A stretch of DNA of 64,000 bases from a virus. The stretch lies in IMG/VR virus record IMGVR_UViG_3300025030_000090, positions 1-64,000 of that record, one strand, 5' to 3'. The translations under genes and the position numbers were made by a program. This document shows, in pieces, positions 21,000 through 29,150 of this stretch. Under the pieces are notes generated by a model that was not told where the DNA came from, searched no databases, and worked only from the letters and a program-made list of their open reading frames with translations. How positions within the stretch are numbered: the first letter of the stretch is position 1; the number at the start of each line of letters is the position of its first letter.

Positions 21000-21061
21000 G
21001 TAGCCTGCCCCACGGGGAGCGCCCGCGTCTCTGCGAGCAAGGTTGCTAGTTCATCCATCAT
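20951..21061 (-). CDS. Mini-protein (36 aa) over structured leader
   Basis: ATGATG start overlapping the methyltransferase stop as ATGA, after AGGAGA. The frame of 36 codons crosses two hairpins and ends inside the SD of the next tiny gene. It may be a real peptide or translation of a regulatory leader. Confidence 0.5.
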   Translation of the reverse strand: MMDELATLLAETRALPVGQATGSQQYAKNAYISKGG

Positions 21062-21624
21062 AATCTCCTAAACATGCTTGCCACTCTGAATCTGTGATTA
21101 GTGCTTCGTACTATGCCAATCAGTCCGCACAGGTGCATTTCATCTTTTCTGAACATAGGCAATACCTGATCGAGCCAGACTAAATATCCCCCAGAAGGCA
21201 ACACAAGGTAACACTCTGTTAGAACCTTGTTTCTGTTAATCATTGGTTGACCATAATGTAGAGCATCTTCTACAGAGTATGGTGGATCCGCCAAAATCAA
21301 GTCGAATTGGTCAACTTTCACATATTGTGACAATTGCTCTGCATTGCAAATTATATCAGCATCATGTGTGTCCAATCTGGTATATTTTGAAGAAGCTGGC
21401 AAACTACCGCTGAACAGATGTAGCACATTTTCTGCGTCTGGAAACATGCTCATTATTCTATTCAAATAATTAGGAGGATATGCGCCATACAAGCCGCTTC
21501 CTCGATAATTGTTTCCCAATACCCACATTCCATCTAGCCATCTTTCATCCGCCCTTGGTGCTGGCCAATTGGGAAATTTCAAGCGATAGAAATCTGCTCT
21601 TGCCATCAAGCTATAGGGTTTCAT
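21058..21624 (-). CDS. DNA adenine/cytosine N-methyltransferase
   Basis: 188 residues. DPPY at 113-116 is the catalytic motif IV of N6-adenine or N4-cytosine methyltransferases; HLFSGS at 69-74 serves as the SAM-binding motif I, so motif order is I then IV. No specificity domain is evident. Phages use such enzymes for self-protection from restriction. First gene of the GC-rich unit, promoter at 21642-21671 overlaps its upstream side. Confidence 0.85.
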   Translation of the reverse strand: MKPYSLMARADFYRLKFPNWPAPRADERWLDGMWVLGNNYRGSGLYGAYPPNYLNRIMSMFPDAENVLHLFSGSLPASSKYTRLDTHDADIICNAEQLSQYVKVDQFDLILADPPYSVEDALHYGQPMINRNKVLTECYLVLPSGGYLVWLDQVLPMFRKDEMHLCGLIGIVRSTNHRFRVASMFRRL

Positions 21625-21641
21625 TTGTCCTCTTCAAAACA

Positions 21642-21671
21642 ATTATACTTTCTATTACACCAGGCAGTAAA
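21642..21671 (-). promoter_or_regulatory. Promoter, TTTACT-N18-TATAAT
   Basis: -35 at 21666-21671, -10 TATAAT at 21642-21647; drives the methyltransferase and the GC-rich island. Confidence 0.8.
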
Positions 21672-21683
21672 AGACTAAATAGG

Positions 21684-21824
21684 CTACTTTTTGGACTCTT
21701 TCTTTCGGTTTCTTTCTTTTCTTATTAGTTTTTTGTGTTCTATTAACTCTATAATGAAAGCGGAAATATTTATGAGAAATAGGAAACCTGCTATTGCAAT
21801 GGCTATTTCCAATGCTATTTTCAT
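21684..21824 (-). CDS. Single-span membrane protein, basic tail (46 aa)
   Basis: 46 residues: hydrophobic helix 3-28, then a strongly basic cytoplasmic tail (KKLIRKERNRKKESKK). SD is weak. Topology suggests an inner-membrane anchor. Confidence 0.55.
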   Translation of the reverse strand: MKIALEIAIAIAGFLFLINISAFIIELIEHKKLIRKERNRKKESKK

Positions 21825-21831
21825 CGATTAT

Positions 21832-21987
21832 TCAATGCCTTTCTTCGTTCATTCTTTTACCCAGTCCTTTCTGTCCCACTTTTTGTTGTATTTTCTGTGC
21901 ATTACATAAGCCAACCACATCGTGCAAACAGGGTTGTATTTCTTCGGCCTTCTCGCACATCAAAACATAAGCATCTGAAAAGTCCAT
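21832..21987 (-). CDS. Hypothetical helical protein (51 aa)
   Basis: ATG 21987 directly follows the upstream stop, with AGGAGAAGAC as SD. Helical, basic C-terminus. Unknown. Confidence 0.6.
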   Translation of the reverse strand: MDFSDAYVLMCEKAEEIQPCLHDVVGLCNAQKIQQKVGQKGLGKRMNEERH

Positions 21988-22458
21988 TTAGTCTTCTCCT
22001 ATAATGCTATTATCATGACCTTTGGTGCATCTTAATTGGGTAAATTTCTGGAATTTGCTATAATCCGAAATTGCCCTTTTGTAATTCGTCTTATCTACAG
22101 TAAAAGATAAAGTGTAAATAAGCTTTTCAGTTGTGCATTTTTTGCACCTGAGCAAAACACCATGTGAAAAAGCTTTAACTGTGAAATCTTCGCCATTGCA
22201 GTTATAGCATACTATTCTTTCATATTCGGATTTTGTAGTGTCTTCTGTGAATGTAGGAAGAGTTTGTCTGTTTTCTTTATGATCATCATTTACTTTTATA
22301 TCAAGACATTTCATTCCTTCTTGGAAAGCCAAATCATATAATGCCAAGCTTTCATCATTTTCTTTGGCATCTATAAAACCTGCTGTATACGTCATTAGGT
22401 CTATGAGATCATTTTCATCTAGGGAATCAATAAGCTCAACTCTTTCCAAATAATTCAC
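21988..22458 (-). CDS. Zinc-ribbon hypothetical protein (156 aa)
   Basis: Acidic helical N-terminal 75 residues followed by a ribbon (CYNCNGEDF ... CKKC) and a third Cys near the end. No family name known. Confidence 0.8.
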   Translation of the reverse strand: MNYLERVELIDSLDENDLIDLMTYTAGFIDAKENDESLALYDLAFQEGMKCLDIKVNDDHKENRQTLPTFTEDTTKSEYERIVCYNCNGEDFTVKAFSHGVLLRCKKCTTEKLIYTLSFTVDKTNYKRAISDYSKFQKFTQLRCTKGHDNSIIGED

Positions 22459-22728
22459 TCAATCTTCTCCTAGCTCTTCAATTTCTTTGTCTTCTATTTC
22501 CCCCAAGTCTTCTATGACCTCATCAAGAAAGGAGATTTCTGTCCATTCTACATAGCCAGAGGGATATTCTATTTTCACTCTTTTTTGGCTTGGAGAAACT
22601 TCTTGCACCAGTATTTCATATAAAAAGCTCTTCGAGGACTTCAAGCTTCTAACTTTGAATCCATTACTATCAAGTTCTGGTTTTGCCTTGAGAATGTATC
22701 TATGTTTCGCTTCAAGCATTTGCAGCAC
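22459..22728 (-). CDS. Hypothetical protein, acidic tail (89 aa)
   Basis: Beta-rich core (KRVKIEYPSGYVEWTEISFL) with a very acidic C-terminus. Start may be GTG 22728 or ATG 22719. Unknown role. Confidence 0.75.
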   Translation of the reverse strand: MLQMLEAKHRYILKAKPELDSNGFKVRSLKSSKSFLYEILVQEVSPSQKRVKIEYPSGYVEWTEISFLDEVIEDLGEIEDKEIEELGED

Positions 22729-22918
22729 ACGCCTTCTGTAATGGCATTACAGTGCGAGGGTCTACTGCAGATACTTCTGTTCTGTCCAGTGTTTCATTTT
22801 CACCTGTGTCCCAATGGACCTTGATTATGTCTGTCCCTAAATCATGGCATAGAATGGTTCCTGTTTGCAGGGGTCTACACAGATGTAGTACTCTTTGTCC
22901 TGTTTTGTACGCTGCCAT
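22712..22918 (-). CDS. SH3/KOW-like small protein (68 aa)
   Basis: TGQRVLHLCRPLQTGTILC and VHWDTGENETL are typical of small SH3-like barrels found in phages and in nitrile-hydratase-like beta domains. Likely protein or RNA binding. Confidence 0.7.
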   Translation of the reverse strand: MAAYKTGQRVLHLCRPLQTGTILCHDLGTDIIKVHWDTGENETLDRTEVSAVDPRTVMPLQKACAANA

Positions 22919-23207
22919 TTACATCTCCTCTCTTGAAGTATCCATTCTTGCGGAATCTTTTATATGTTTTTTCTAGTTCTTCTACCCAATCATCATGCGA
23001 TTTTATACATGGTGGATTAACAGCTACATGAGTAAACATATAGATACTTCCTAGTTTATGTTGAAGTATTTCTGCTTCTTCTGTAGTAATTGGATCTCTA
23101 TCAAATCCATGTAAAGTTCGCATTTCCAAATCCATCACCAGATCATCATACATCAGCCATTCTATTACTTTGCATGCTTTTTCTTGTAGCGTCAGCTTTT
23201 TGCTCAT
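22875..23207 (-). CDS. Hypothetical protein (110 aa)
   Basis: Helical protein opening MSKKLTLQEKACKVIEWLMYD; overlaps the next gene by 44 bases, so its last residues may be dispensable. No domain recognised. Confidence 0.75.
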   Translation of the reverse strand: MSKKLTLQEKACKVIEWLMYDDLVMDLEMRTLHGFDRDPITTEEAEILQHKLGSIYMFTHVAVNPPCIKSHDDWVEELEKTYKRFRKNGYFKRGDVNGSVQNRTKSTTSV

Positions 23208-23216
23208 AAGATTGTC

Positions 23217-23624
23217 TTATACTCCCACAATTTTTTCTATGATTGTCCTGAGTTTATGGGTTATAGTAGTATTTTCAGGAGTTGTGTTTGATACAAGCAA
23301 TTCTTCGTCCTCTTCTAAAGACATATCGGAAAGCTTTTTGATAATTTTGTCCATGTATTTCATATTGATCTCATAAATGTTTAATTCTCGATAATACAAT
23401 TGAGATGTGTATGGATTAGGAGTTTCTATATATGCAGGTCTTTTTGATGGCATAATAGAAAAGAATTCAAGAAGAGCTTCTTTTATGGCCTTTAATTGTT
23501 CTTCTTTTTCTGATGCTTCTTTATTCAATGGTTTAACTTGTGATGTAATAGCATCAATTTGCTTGGTTATTTCGTTGTAAGAAGATACCCAGGAAGCTAG
23601 AGCTAGTATTTTTTGACTATTCAT
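23217..23624 (-). CDS. Coiled-coil protein (135 aa)
   Basis: Residues 15-55 are heptad-like (ITSQVKPLNKEASEKEEQLK), then a Pro/Tyr-rich turn and a second helical region. Likely structural or scaffolding. Function unknown. Confidence 0.8.
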   Translation of the reverse strand: MNSQKILALASWVSSYNEITKQIDAITSQVKPLNKEASEKEEQLKAIKEALLEFFSIMPSKRPAYIETPNPYTSQLYYRELNIYEINMKYMDKIIKKLSDMSLEEDEELLVSNTTPENTTITHKLRTIIEKIVGV

Positions 23625-23627
23625 GTC

Positions 23628-23777
23628 TTATTCCTCATTATCTTGGGCCACTAACCAGCTGTATTTTTTGTCACACAAAGGACAAATGGTTTGATTGTCT
23701 TTCCAGTATTTTGCCATAGATTCTTTTTCACAAAATTGGCATCGCAGAAGATATTCAGAAGGATACTGGTTACTCAT
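23628..23777 (-). CDS. Zinc-ribbon mini-protein (49 aa)
   Basis: Start set at ATG 23777 (MSNQYPSEYLL), inside the upstream gene end. CQFC and CPLC pairs give a full zinc ribbon. The first half is encoded by the 50-bp repeat shared with the 17094 gene. Confidence 0.75.
   Translation of the reverse strand: MSNQYPSEYLLRCQFCEKESMAKYWKDNQTICPLCDKKYSWLVAQDNEE
23695..23744. repeat. 50-bp perfect direct repeat, copy B
   Basis: Identical to 17104-17153; here it lies inside an intact zinc-ribbon gene, which makes this the likelier source copy. Confidence 0.95.
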
Positions 23778-24003
23778 TTTTTCCGCCAAAAAATTCAAGA
23801 AATTCTTCTGCTGTGGCACGAGAAGCAAAAAGTTTCCTTATTTCATCATACATCTTTTGGGCACCAGCCTCAAAATTTGCTTGAGCAGTTGCCTGGCCAC
23901 AAGACCAATTACATATCATCCCATATGAATCTTCTTCTTTGTGGTCACAGGAATCGCAGGGATTTTTGGGCCAATTTTTAGGACGCCAATTTTTCGCACT
24001 CAT
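23770..24003 (-). CDS. Hypothetical Cys-containing protein (77 aa)
   Basis: CDSC and CNWSC pairs in the first half, helical second half. Coupled by ATGA to the gene upstream. Confidence 0.8.
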   Translation of the reverse strand: MSAKNWRPKNWPKNPCDSCDHKEEDSYGMICNWSCGQATAQANFEAGAQKMYDEIRKLFASRATAEEFLEFFGGKNE

Positions 24004-24311
24004 GGTAATACTATTGCATCATACAGTTCTGATAAACTTCCCATTGGAATATCCTTTCCTTCTTTTGATGTTATCATTCCAGGCTTCCAAGCTGATCCCC
24101 ATTGCAATTCACATGTAAAATATCCAATTTGTTCATCGGTGTCACCCATTGCTTCTTTCAAGATGTCTTCAATCAACGAATCTACACGACCAAGTGTAAA
24201 TCCACCAAAATCTGGGTCTAATTTGCATATTGCTTCGTCTACTGCATTTATATCTTTTTGTATCTCATGCAATTCTTCCATAAATTCGATGAACTTTTCT
24301 TTGCTTAACAT
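24000..24311 (-). CDS. Hypothetical acidic helical protein (103 aa)
   Basis: Helical N-terminal 70 residues rich in Glu/Asp, then a short beta segment with a Trp-Gly-Ser turn. No family recognised. Confidence 0.8.
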   Translation of the reverse strand: MLSKEKFIEFMEELHEIQKDINAVDEAICKLDPDFGGFTLGRVDSLIEDILKEAMGDTDEQIGYFTCELQWGSAWKPGMITSKEGKDIPMGSLSELYDAIVLP

Positions 24312-24716
24312 TTATTTCTGTTTTCCTTCTTTCAATCTTTCCTCGTATACCACTAGAGCTTTTTTATGCAAGGAGCCTTCTCGGTGCTTTGCATATTTTA
24401 TAGGAATTTTTGCCCAATTGAAAATATCCCAAGCCATGTTCCAGTAGTCTTCATTGTGTGATTTTCCTGGGGCAAGAAGATGAGCAATTTCATGAAGCAA
24501 AACAAGTTTTTGGTCTATTCTTTTCTTCCCAGCAGAAATTGAAATAGAACCAAACTCAGAATCATCTACATTGTTGTGACAATGTCCTGTAGAGTAAGTG
24601 TATTTGCTATGTCTCCAACGAAGGGAAATCTGACAAGGCATAGTTTTCCCTTGCTTAAACCACCATGCGAGAAATTCTTCCTTTAGGTCTTCAGCCCATT
24701 TAGGTGTTGTGGTCAT
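24312..24716 (-). CDS. SprT-like zinc metallopeptidase
   Basis: 134 residues. LLHEIAHLLAPGKSHNEDYW shows HExxH with a third His further on, as in SprT/Spartan-type and DUF45 peptidases, which cleave DNA-bound or crosslinked proteins. Full small catalytic domain; no zinc finger tail. First gene behind promoter 24739-24768. Confidence 0.85.
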   Translation of the reverse strand: MTTTPKWAEDLKEEFLAWWFKQGKTMPCQISLRWRHSKYTYSTGHCHNNVDDSEFGSISISAGKKRIDQKLVLLHEIAHLLAPGKSHNEDYWNMAWDIFNWAKIPIKYAKHREGSLHKKALVVYEERLKEGKQK

Positions 24717-24738
24717 GTCTTATTATTATCCTACCAAT

Positions 24739-24768
24739 ATTATATATCTTGTTGAATAATAAAGTAAA
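24739..24768 (-). promoter_or_regulatory. Promoter, TTTACT-N18-TATAAT
   Basis: -35 at 24763-24768, -10 TATAAT at 24739-24744. Confidence 0.8.
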
Positions 24769-24833
24769 AGGCACAAATTGCTGAAGAAACATTCCTTTTC
24801 TTTACTTTTCGGTGGTTTTTATTGATTTCTTTG

Positions 24834-25064
24834 CTAATTTACTATGGTTAGATTCGGGTCGACAGAAATAGGTGTGGTTTTCTTGAATTCTTCTTCGCTT
24901 ATCAAATTGAAGAAAAATTTAGTCCCACAATAATCACAATGGCTACCATTTCGGGCGTGCCAAACAACTCCGAATCTTTCCATAAATCTTTTGTCTTCAT
25001 CTTGAACCAGAAATTTATCCAGATGGCAAACAGGACATTCTTTCATCAATGTTTCATTGCTCAT
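24834..25064 (-). CDS. Zinc-ribbon protein (76 aa)
   Basis: CPVCH at 10-14 and CDYCG near 43-47 give a zinc ribbon with a 30-residue loop. Last gene of its unit. Confidence 0.8.
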   Translation of the reverse strand: MSNETLMKECPVCHLDKFLVQDEDKRFMERFGVVWHARNGSHCDYCGTKFFFNLISEEEFKKTTPISVDPNLTIVN

Positions 25065-25312
25065 TGTTCTAATGCTTCTCCTTGGCTTTCTATCAGAGCC
25101 TTTATTGCCTTGTCTAAAATTCTTGATCGTTTTCTGTTGTCTTCATTCATTGCCTCAAAAATGGGGTTTTGAGAAGGTTCTCCTGAAGTATTGTCTGACC
25201 ACATACAATCACAATCCTGGCGATAAGCTTGAAGAATCCGTAAAGGGTATTCTTCATTCGGTGTAGCATCTATGTATTTGATTGGTTGTTGAGTTAAATC
25301 AGGTAGTTTCAT
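25061..25312 (-). CDS. Hypothetical protein (83 aa)
   Basis: Pro/Gln-rich start, a CDCM segment, then a basic helix (NRKRSRILDKAIKALIE). ATGA overlap with the zinc-ribbon gene. Unknown. Confidence 0.75.
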   Translation of the reverse strand: MKLPDLTQQPIKYIDATPNEEYPLRILQAYRQDCDCMWSDNTSGEPSQNPIFEAMNEDNRKRSRILDKAIKALIESQGEALEQ

Positions 25313-25330
25313 CGTATTTTCCTTTCCCCG

Positions 25331-25396
25331 CTAATAATCTAACAGTGAAGTATCAGTCCAGATGTGTGGACCATATTCTATAAAATTTGCTATCAT
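25331..25396 (-). CDS. Possible tiny peptide (21 aa)
   Basis: ATG overlaps the upstream stop as ATGA and the frame runs 21 codons (MIANFIEYGPHIW...). It fills the gap between two genes, but its length makes it uncertain. Confidence 0.35.
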   Translation of the reverse strand: MIANFIEYGPHIWTDTSLLDY

Positions 25397-25782
25397 TTGT
25401 CTTCGTATTTGATTTTAATATATGGCTTAAAATGCATCAAAAGCCTTGTCATCTTATCATGTGTTTCAGGAGTGATATCTCCTTGACTGTATTCAAGATC
25501 GAAGTAAAACATCAGTTGAATCCAAGCATTCCAATCGCCACAAGCAGAAATACTAGAATTGTCGTCTTGTTTAGATGTTTTGTGTTCATCTTTCTTATGG
25601 TCGTCCAAAATAGACATTTCTTCAAGTTTGTCAAAAATCCTGGTTGACATGATTTGTGCTCCCCAATGTGCACTAACAATGTCTGGCATAAGTCCTGATT
25701 TTAAGTGTTTTTCTTCTTCTGAAAGTTTATTGTATGTTTCTTCGTAGGGGTTTTCGGGCCACCAATCAGGAATATTGGTCAT
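25393..25782 (-). CDS. Hypothetical acidic protein (129 aa)
   Basis: Start set at ATG 25782 (MTNIPDWWPENP), after GAGGGGG. Trp-rich N-terminus, charged middle, then an aromatic helix (WNAWIQLMFYF). No recognised family. Confidence 0.75.
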   Translation of the reverse strand: MTNIPDWWPENPYEETYNKLSEEEKHLKSGLMPDIVSAHWGAQIMSTRIFDKLEEMSILDDHKKDEHKTSKQDDNSSISACGDWNAWIQLMFYFDLEYSQGDITPETHDKMTRLLMHFKPYIKIKYEDK

Positions 25783-25918
25783 TTTGCGCCCCCTCAATTA
25801 TCGGACAGCTTTTTCCAGCATAATGTAGGGCTTCTCGTATTTTACCCCAAGTACATTCTTGCAAATCGCCTTTATTGTGTTTTTCAAGCCATTCTTTGAC
25901 TAACTTATAGTCTTTCAT
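25766..25918 (-). CDS. Hypothetical mini-protein (50 aa)
   Basis: 50 residues from ATG 25918 (MKDYKLVKEWLEKHN), helix-rich with two Cys. Overlaps both neighbours slightly, in the usual style of this arm. Confidence 0.6.
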   Translation of the reverse strand: MKDYKLVKEWLEKHNKGDLQECTWGKIREALHYAGKSCPIIEGAQNDQYS

Positions 25919-26259
25919 TTTTCTTCCTCTTTTTCAAATCCTTTCAAAGAAATTGGAGAAATATACCACATTCCAGCTTTGTAATCTGCATAATCTACAG
26001 ATTTTATTTGGAAGTATACCTTGATGTTGTCAGTTGTTCTAAATTCGATGTAATAGACCATCCCATTATTCAAGCGCCATTTTTGGTCTGAAGGAATATG
26101 AAGGTCTTCTACACACATTTCTTCTGTAGAAAACTCTACATAATTTCCCCTTCCACCATGAACAATCCTGGTAAATGATGTTGCTACAAGAATGTCATTT
26201 TTTGTTCGAATATCATCATTTTCAGAATCTGGACTTTTAACAAATTTGTATTTATTCAC
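25915..26259 (-). CDS. Hypothetical beta-rich protein (114 aa)
   Basis: Alternating strands with GGRGNYVEFS and YYIEFRTTDNIKVYF; acidic C-terminus. Coupled to the PRPP synthetase gene by ATGA. Confidence 0.75.
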   Translation of the reverse strand: MNKYKFVKSPDSENDDIRTKNDILVATSFTRIVHGGRGNYVEFSTEEMCVEDLHIPSDQKWRLNNGMVYYIEFRTTDNIKVYFQIKSVDYADYKAGMWYISPISLKGFEKEEEK

Positions 26260-27029
26260 AATGATTTTAGCATGGTTATTTTGTCTACAGGATAGTCATT
26301 CCTGTATGAGTCTGTCGTGTAGATTTTTTCTATTCCTGGCAAATCAAATCCCTTGCTGAATATGCCGTGGCTTACATACAAAATCACTTTTGTTGCCCCT
26401 GCTTTTCGCAACTCAGAAGCTATTCCAACAAAAGTGCCTCCGCCATCACACAGATCATCTATGATAAGACATTCTTTCCTGTTTACTTTTTCTGGGTCAA
26501 GAACTGTGAATCCAGAAAGTTTTCCTGATTGTGAATCTCTGGTTTTTTCACATCCGACATAGTTCCCTACCAGGTGACCAACCCATTTTGCAGAACCTTT
26601 GTCTGGAGCAATGCAAACAGCATTAGGATTTTCTATTCTTGCAATCATCACTTGGCTGCTAGGCATAATATTCTGCGCCCGAAGCAAATTGGGTGCTACT
26701 TCCGAATGTGCATGGAATATTCTGATATTGCTCCACCACATAGAGTTGATTATGTTGCACACCGTTTTTAGGGTGAATGGTTGTGTTTCATCAATGGCTC
26801 TATCCATTCTTGCACCCATTAAATAGGTTATGTCTAGAGATATCTGTTTTGGGACATATCTGGAAACAACCTCGTGTGTTAGCGCCAGATTCAATAGCTC
26901 TTCAGAATTTCTTATTGAACAAGTGATTAAAGCGAATTCGCTTCCGATTATGTTTTCGTCAAGATAGATGTGTGGCTGTCCATCAGGAAAAACCATCTTT
27001 TTGACTTCGATTCCGTTAACCTTTAGCAT
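26256..27029 (-). CDS. prs: Ribose-phosphate pyrophosphokinase (PRPP synthetase)
   Basis: 257 residues, shorter than the usual 310-320 but with the key motifs: DITYLMGARMDRA region (substrate loop), the flag region near 140 and the PRPP-binding motif LIIDDLCDGGGTF near 200. It makes PRPP from ribose 5-phosphate and ATP. PRPP is the co-substrate of the NadV enzyme encoded 260 bases upstream, so the two form an NAD salvage module. Cytosolic. Confidence 0.9.
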   Translation of the reverse strand: MLKVNGIEVKKMVFPDGQPHIYLDENIIGSEFALITCSIRNSEELLNLALTHEVVSRYVPKQISLDITYLMGARMDRAIDETQPFTLKTVCNIINSMWWSNIRIFHAHSEVAPNLLRAQNIMPSSQVMIARIENPNAVCIAPDKGSAKWVGHLVGNYVGCEKTRDSQSGKLSGFTVLDPEKVNRKECLIIDDLCDGGGTFVGIASELRKAGATKVILYVSHGIFSKGFDLPGIEKIYTTDSYRNDYPVDKITMLKSL

Positions 27030-27292
27030 TTATCTTCCTCATACTTTTCGGCAAACTCTGAAGAGTTTAGTATTTCATATCCTTCTCTAAACTTTACAAC
27101 CCAATTTCCTGGGCAAACAATATGTCCACCTTCTAGTGTTATTATCCAACCATGTTTGCACATTGACTTATAGCAATGCTGACAGGGTACTGTGTTTTCA
27201 CCATATGGGTCATAGTCATGAACTTGTGGGTGGTCACCTGTCCTAAACCATTGAGATGCTTCTATGACTACTGGTTTTTTGACGAATTTCAT
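27023..27292 (-). CDS. Conserved phage protein with two CxxC-like pairs (89 aa)
   Basis: The opening (MKFVKKPVVIEASQWF) and the segment ITLEGGHIVCPGNWVVK belong to a widespread phage family (PVxIEA...GDWIIKG type) of unknown function. CQHCYKSMC adds a possible metal site. Sits between prs and nadV. Confidence 0.8.
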   Translation of the reverse strand: MKFVKKPVVIEASQWFRTGDHPQVHDYDPYGENTVPCQHCYKSMCKHGWIITLEGGHIVCPGNWVVKFREGYEILNSSEFAEKYEEDKC

Positions 27293-28749
27293 AGCTGACT
27301 TTCCACCAATGCTCTTATTTGGGCCAATGTCTGATTCCTAATTAGTTTGCTATCAAGAAAGACCGTCTGCAGCAAACCGCCATGTTCTTCTTCCATTGTG
27401 CATTGTTGCTTTACAATGATTTTTCCAGAGTCATCCCTATCAAGTCTCAGTAGCCCTCTGTGTGATTTCTTTGTTCCATCATCTGTCTTTGGATTCTTGT
27501 AGATATCCATATCCCCACGAGAAGTTGTTTGTCCCCAAGTTGCTTTCATGGCAAACCCATAGGAGTCTCTGGTAACATATTCATAGGTGTAAGAACCAAT
27601 TCCCAAAACTACGTTTGTGCTAGCAAATCCCTTGGCCTCAAGTCTTGACAATATATCTTGTTGCCTGGCAAGAGTAATGGAGTCACCATATATTGTGCCG
27701 ATATGAGGATTTAGCTCTTTGAATCCTAGTTTTGAGTAAGTGCCTCCAAAAATATCCCAAAGACATTCTACTACACCTTTTCTGACGAGTTCATTTGTGC
27801 TATTTGTATCACCACATAGTATATCCGCTGGGTCACCGCTGTCAGGACGGATAACCAATTTGCCATTCCTATTTAGAATCATATCTTTCTTCACAGGAAG
27901 TATTTCTCCGATTACTTTCCATAAGTCCCATGTGTCAGAAACTACTGATAGAATTCCAGATGGGTAAATTTCCGTCAGTAGTCTTTCGAATGTTCCAGAT
28001 TCGTTTTCTGGGGTGCCCATAGACATCACACTATGTTCAGTCGCTGGAACACTTCCATCCACTAACTCTCTGTCAGAGTTTGCCCCATAGTATTGTTCCA
28101 AAAAATCAATGGCAGGAATAGTATCAGTTCCAGTAAATGAAAGAAGATGGGCTGCTCCTGACATGCAAGCATCTTCGACTCCACTCATTCCACGAAAGCT
28201 GAAGTCGTGTCCTTGCCACTTTACGAAATCCCTGGAGCCTCCAGTTCTTTTTGCAAAGTCTTCAAATACACGCCTGTATTGAAATGCGGTTGTAGCAGAA
28301 GTGCAAGGTTTCCAAAGAACAGCACTCATAAGGGTTTCTAGCATGTTTGTTAGAAACATTGCTTCTGGCTTTGTATTCCTGATTGTTAGAACAGGAACAT
28401 TTGCAGGAACTAGTGTGCCTTCTGGAACTGCCTTGATACGAAGAGGAAGATATCCCAGTTCCCATAGAGTTGCTATGTGGTCTATAGAAATAGGCCCAAC
28501 ATAATTTGAGATACGCCTCTTGTACTCTCGAAGCACAATATCTTTGGGCTGTTTGAAGAAATTCTCATTGAATTGATCTATGAGATACTCTTTGATAAAG
28601 TATTGAAGTCCAAATAGCATTGTGTAGTCAAATCCAGTTCGACTTTTTCTTGGAGTAAAATTTGAGTATACAAACTGAGTGTCATAGGGGTACTGAAAAA
28701 CATGTCCAACTTTGTAGCCATCTTTTAACAGCACAGGAAGTATCTTCAT
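27289..28749 (-). CDS. nadV: Nicotinamide phosphoribosyltransferase
   Basis: 486 residues, full length for the NAMPT/NadV family. Recognisable segments: RGMSGVEDACMSGAAHLLSF, GTDTIPAIDFLEQYYG, LVIRPDSGDPADI and the GIGSYTYEY glycine-rich region. It converts nicotinamide and PRPP to NMN, the first step of nicotinamide salvage to NAD. Together with prs it resembles the phage NAD-reconstitution pathways; an NMN adenylyltransferase is not seen in this window. First gene after promoter 28780-28809. Confidence 0.95.
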   Translation of the reverse strand: MKILPVLLKDGYKVGHVFQYPYDTQFVYSNFTPRKSRTGFDYTMLFGLQYFIKEYLIDQFNENFFKQPKDIVLREYKRRISNYVGPISIDHIATLWELGYLPLRIKAVPEGTLVPANVPVLTIRNTKPEAMFLTNMLETLMSAVLWKPCTSATTAFQYRRVFEDFAKRTGGSRDFVKWQGHDFSFRGMSGVEDACMSGAAHLLSFTGTDTIPAIDFLEQYYGANSDRELVDGSVPATEHSVMSMGTPENESGTFERLLTEIYPSGILSVVSDTWDLWKVIGEILPVKKDMILNRNGKLVIRPDSGDPADILCGDTNSTNELVRKGVVECLWDIFGGTYSKLGFKELNPHIGTIYGDSITLARQQDILSRLEAKGFASTNVVLGIGSYTYEYVTRDSYGFAMKATWGQTTSRGDMDIYKNPKTDDGTKKSHRGLLRLDRDDSGKIIVKQQCTMEEEHGGLLQTVFLDSKLIRNQTLAQIRALVESQL

Positions 28750-28779
28750 CTGTATCCTCCAATTAACTTTTCAATACAA

Positions 28780-28809
28780 ATTGTAATGGGTTTGAAGGGG
28801 GAAAGTAAA
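28780..28809 (-). promoter_or_regulatory. Promoter, TTTACT-N18-TACAAT
   Basis: -35 at 28804-28809, -10 TACAAT at 28780-28785; precedes nadV and prs, with GGAGG as SD. Confidence 0.75.
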
Positions 28810-28850
28810 AATCGGAATTGGTGATGATATGGTTGTTTTTTATAGTATTT

Positions 28851-29150
28851 CTATTGTTTTGACTGCTTTTCTACAGTATTCAATATTGCATTTCTTTTCT
28901 TCAGAAGGTCTTGAATTGCAAATTCAAGTTCTTTCAGATCTTCGATCAATTCTATTCCTTTTATCACAGCATCGTCTTTTTCAGGCACATCAGGAAGTTC
29001 TCTTATTGTCTGTTGCAGAAGCTGTTCTACAAATTTGATTTTGTTGATTGTGTCCATGCTTGGCGATTTGCTCAAGAAAAAACAAGAAAAGCATTCTCTT
29101 TGCATTTCTAAGAACTGTTTTTCTACAAAAGCAAAATCTATTTCACTCAC
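28851..29150 (-). CDS. Coiled-coil hypothetical protein (99 aa)
   Basis: Helical throughout, with a C-terminal heptad region (IEDLKELEFAIQDLLKKRN). Two Cys (CFSCFF) near residue 20. Coupled to the gene upstream by ATGA. Unknown. Confidence 0.8.
   Translation of the reverse strand: MSEIDFAFVEKQFLEMQRECFSCFFLSKSPSMDTINKIKFVEQLLQQTIRELPDVPEKDDAVIKGIELIEDLKELEFAIQDLLKKRNAILNTVEKQSKQ

Noticed and set aside
20951-21061. Treating this segment only as a structured RNA leader
   Set aside because: The SD, ATGA coupling and complete frame make a translated peptide at least as likely; both readings are kept with modest confidence.
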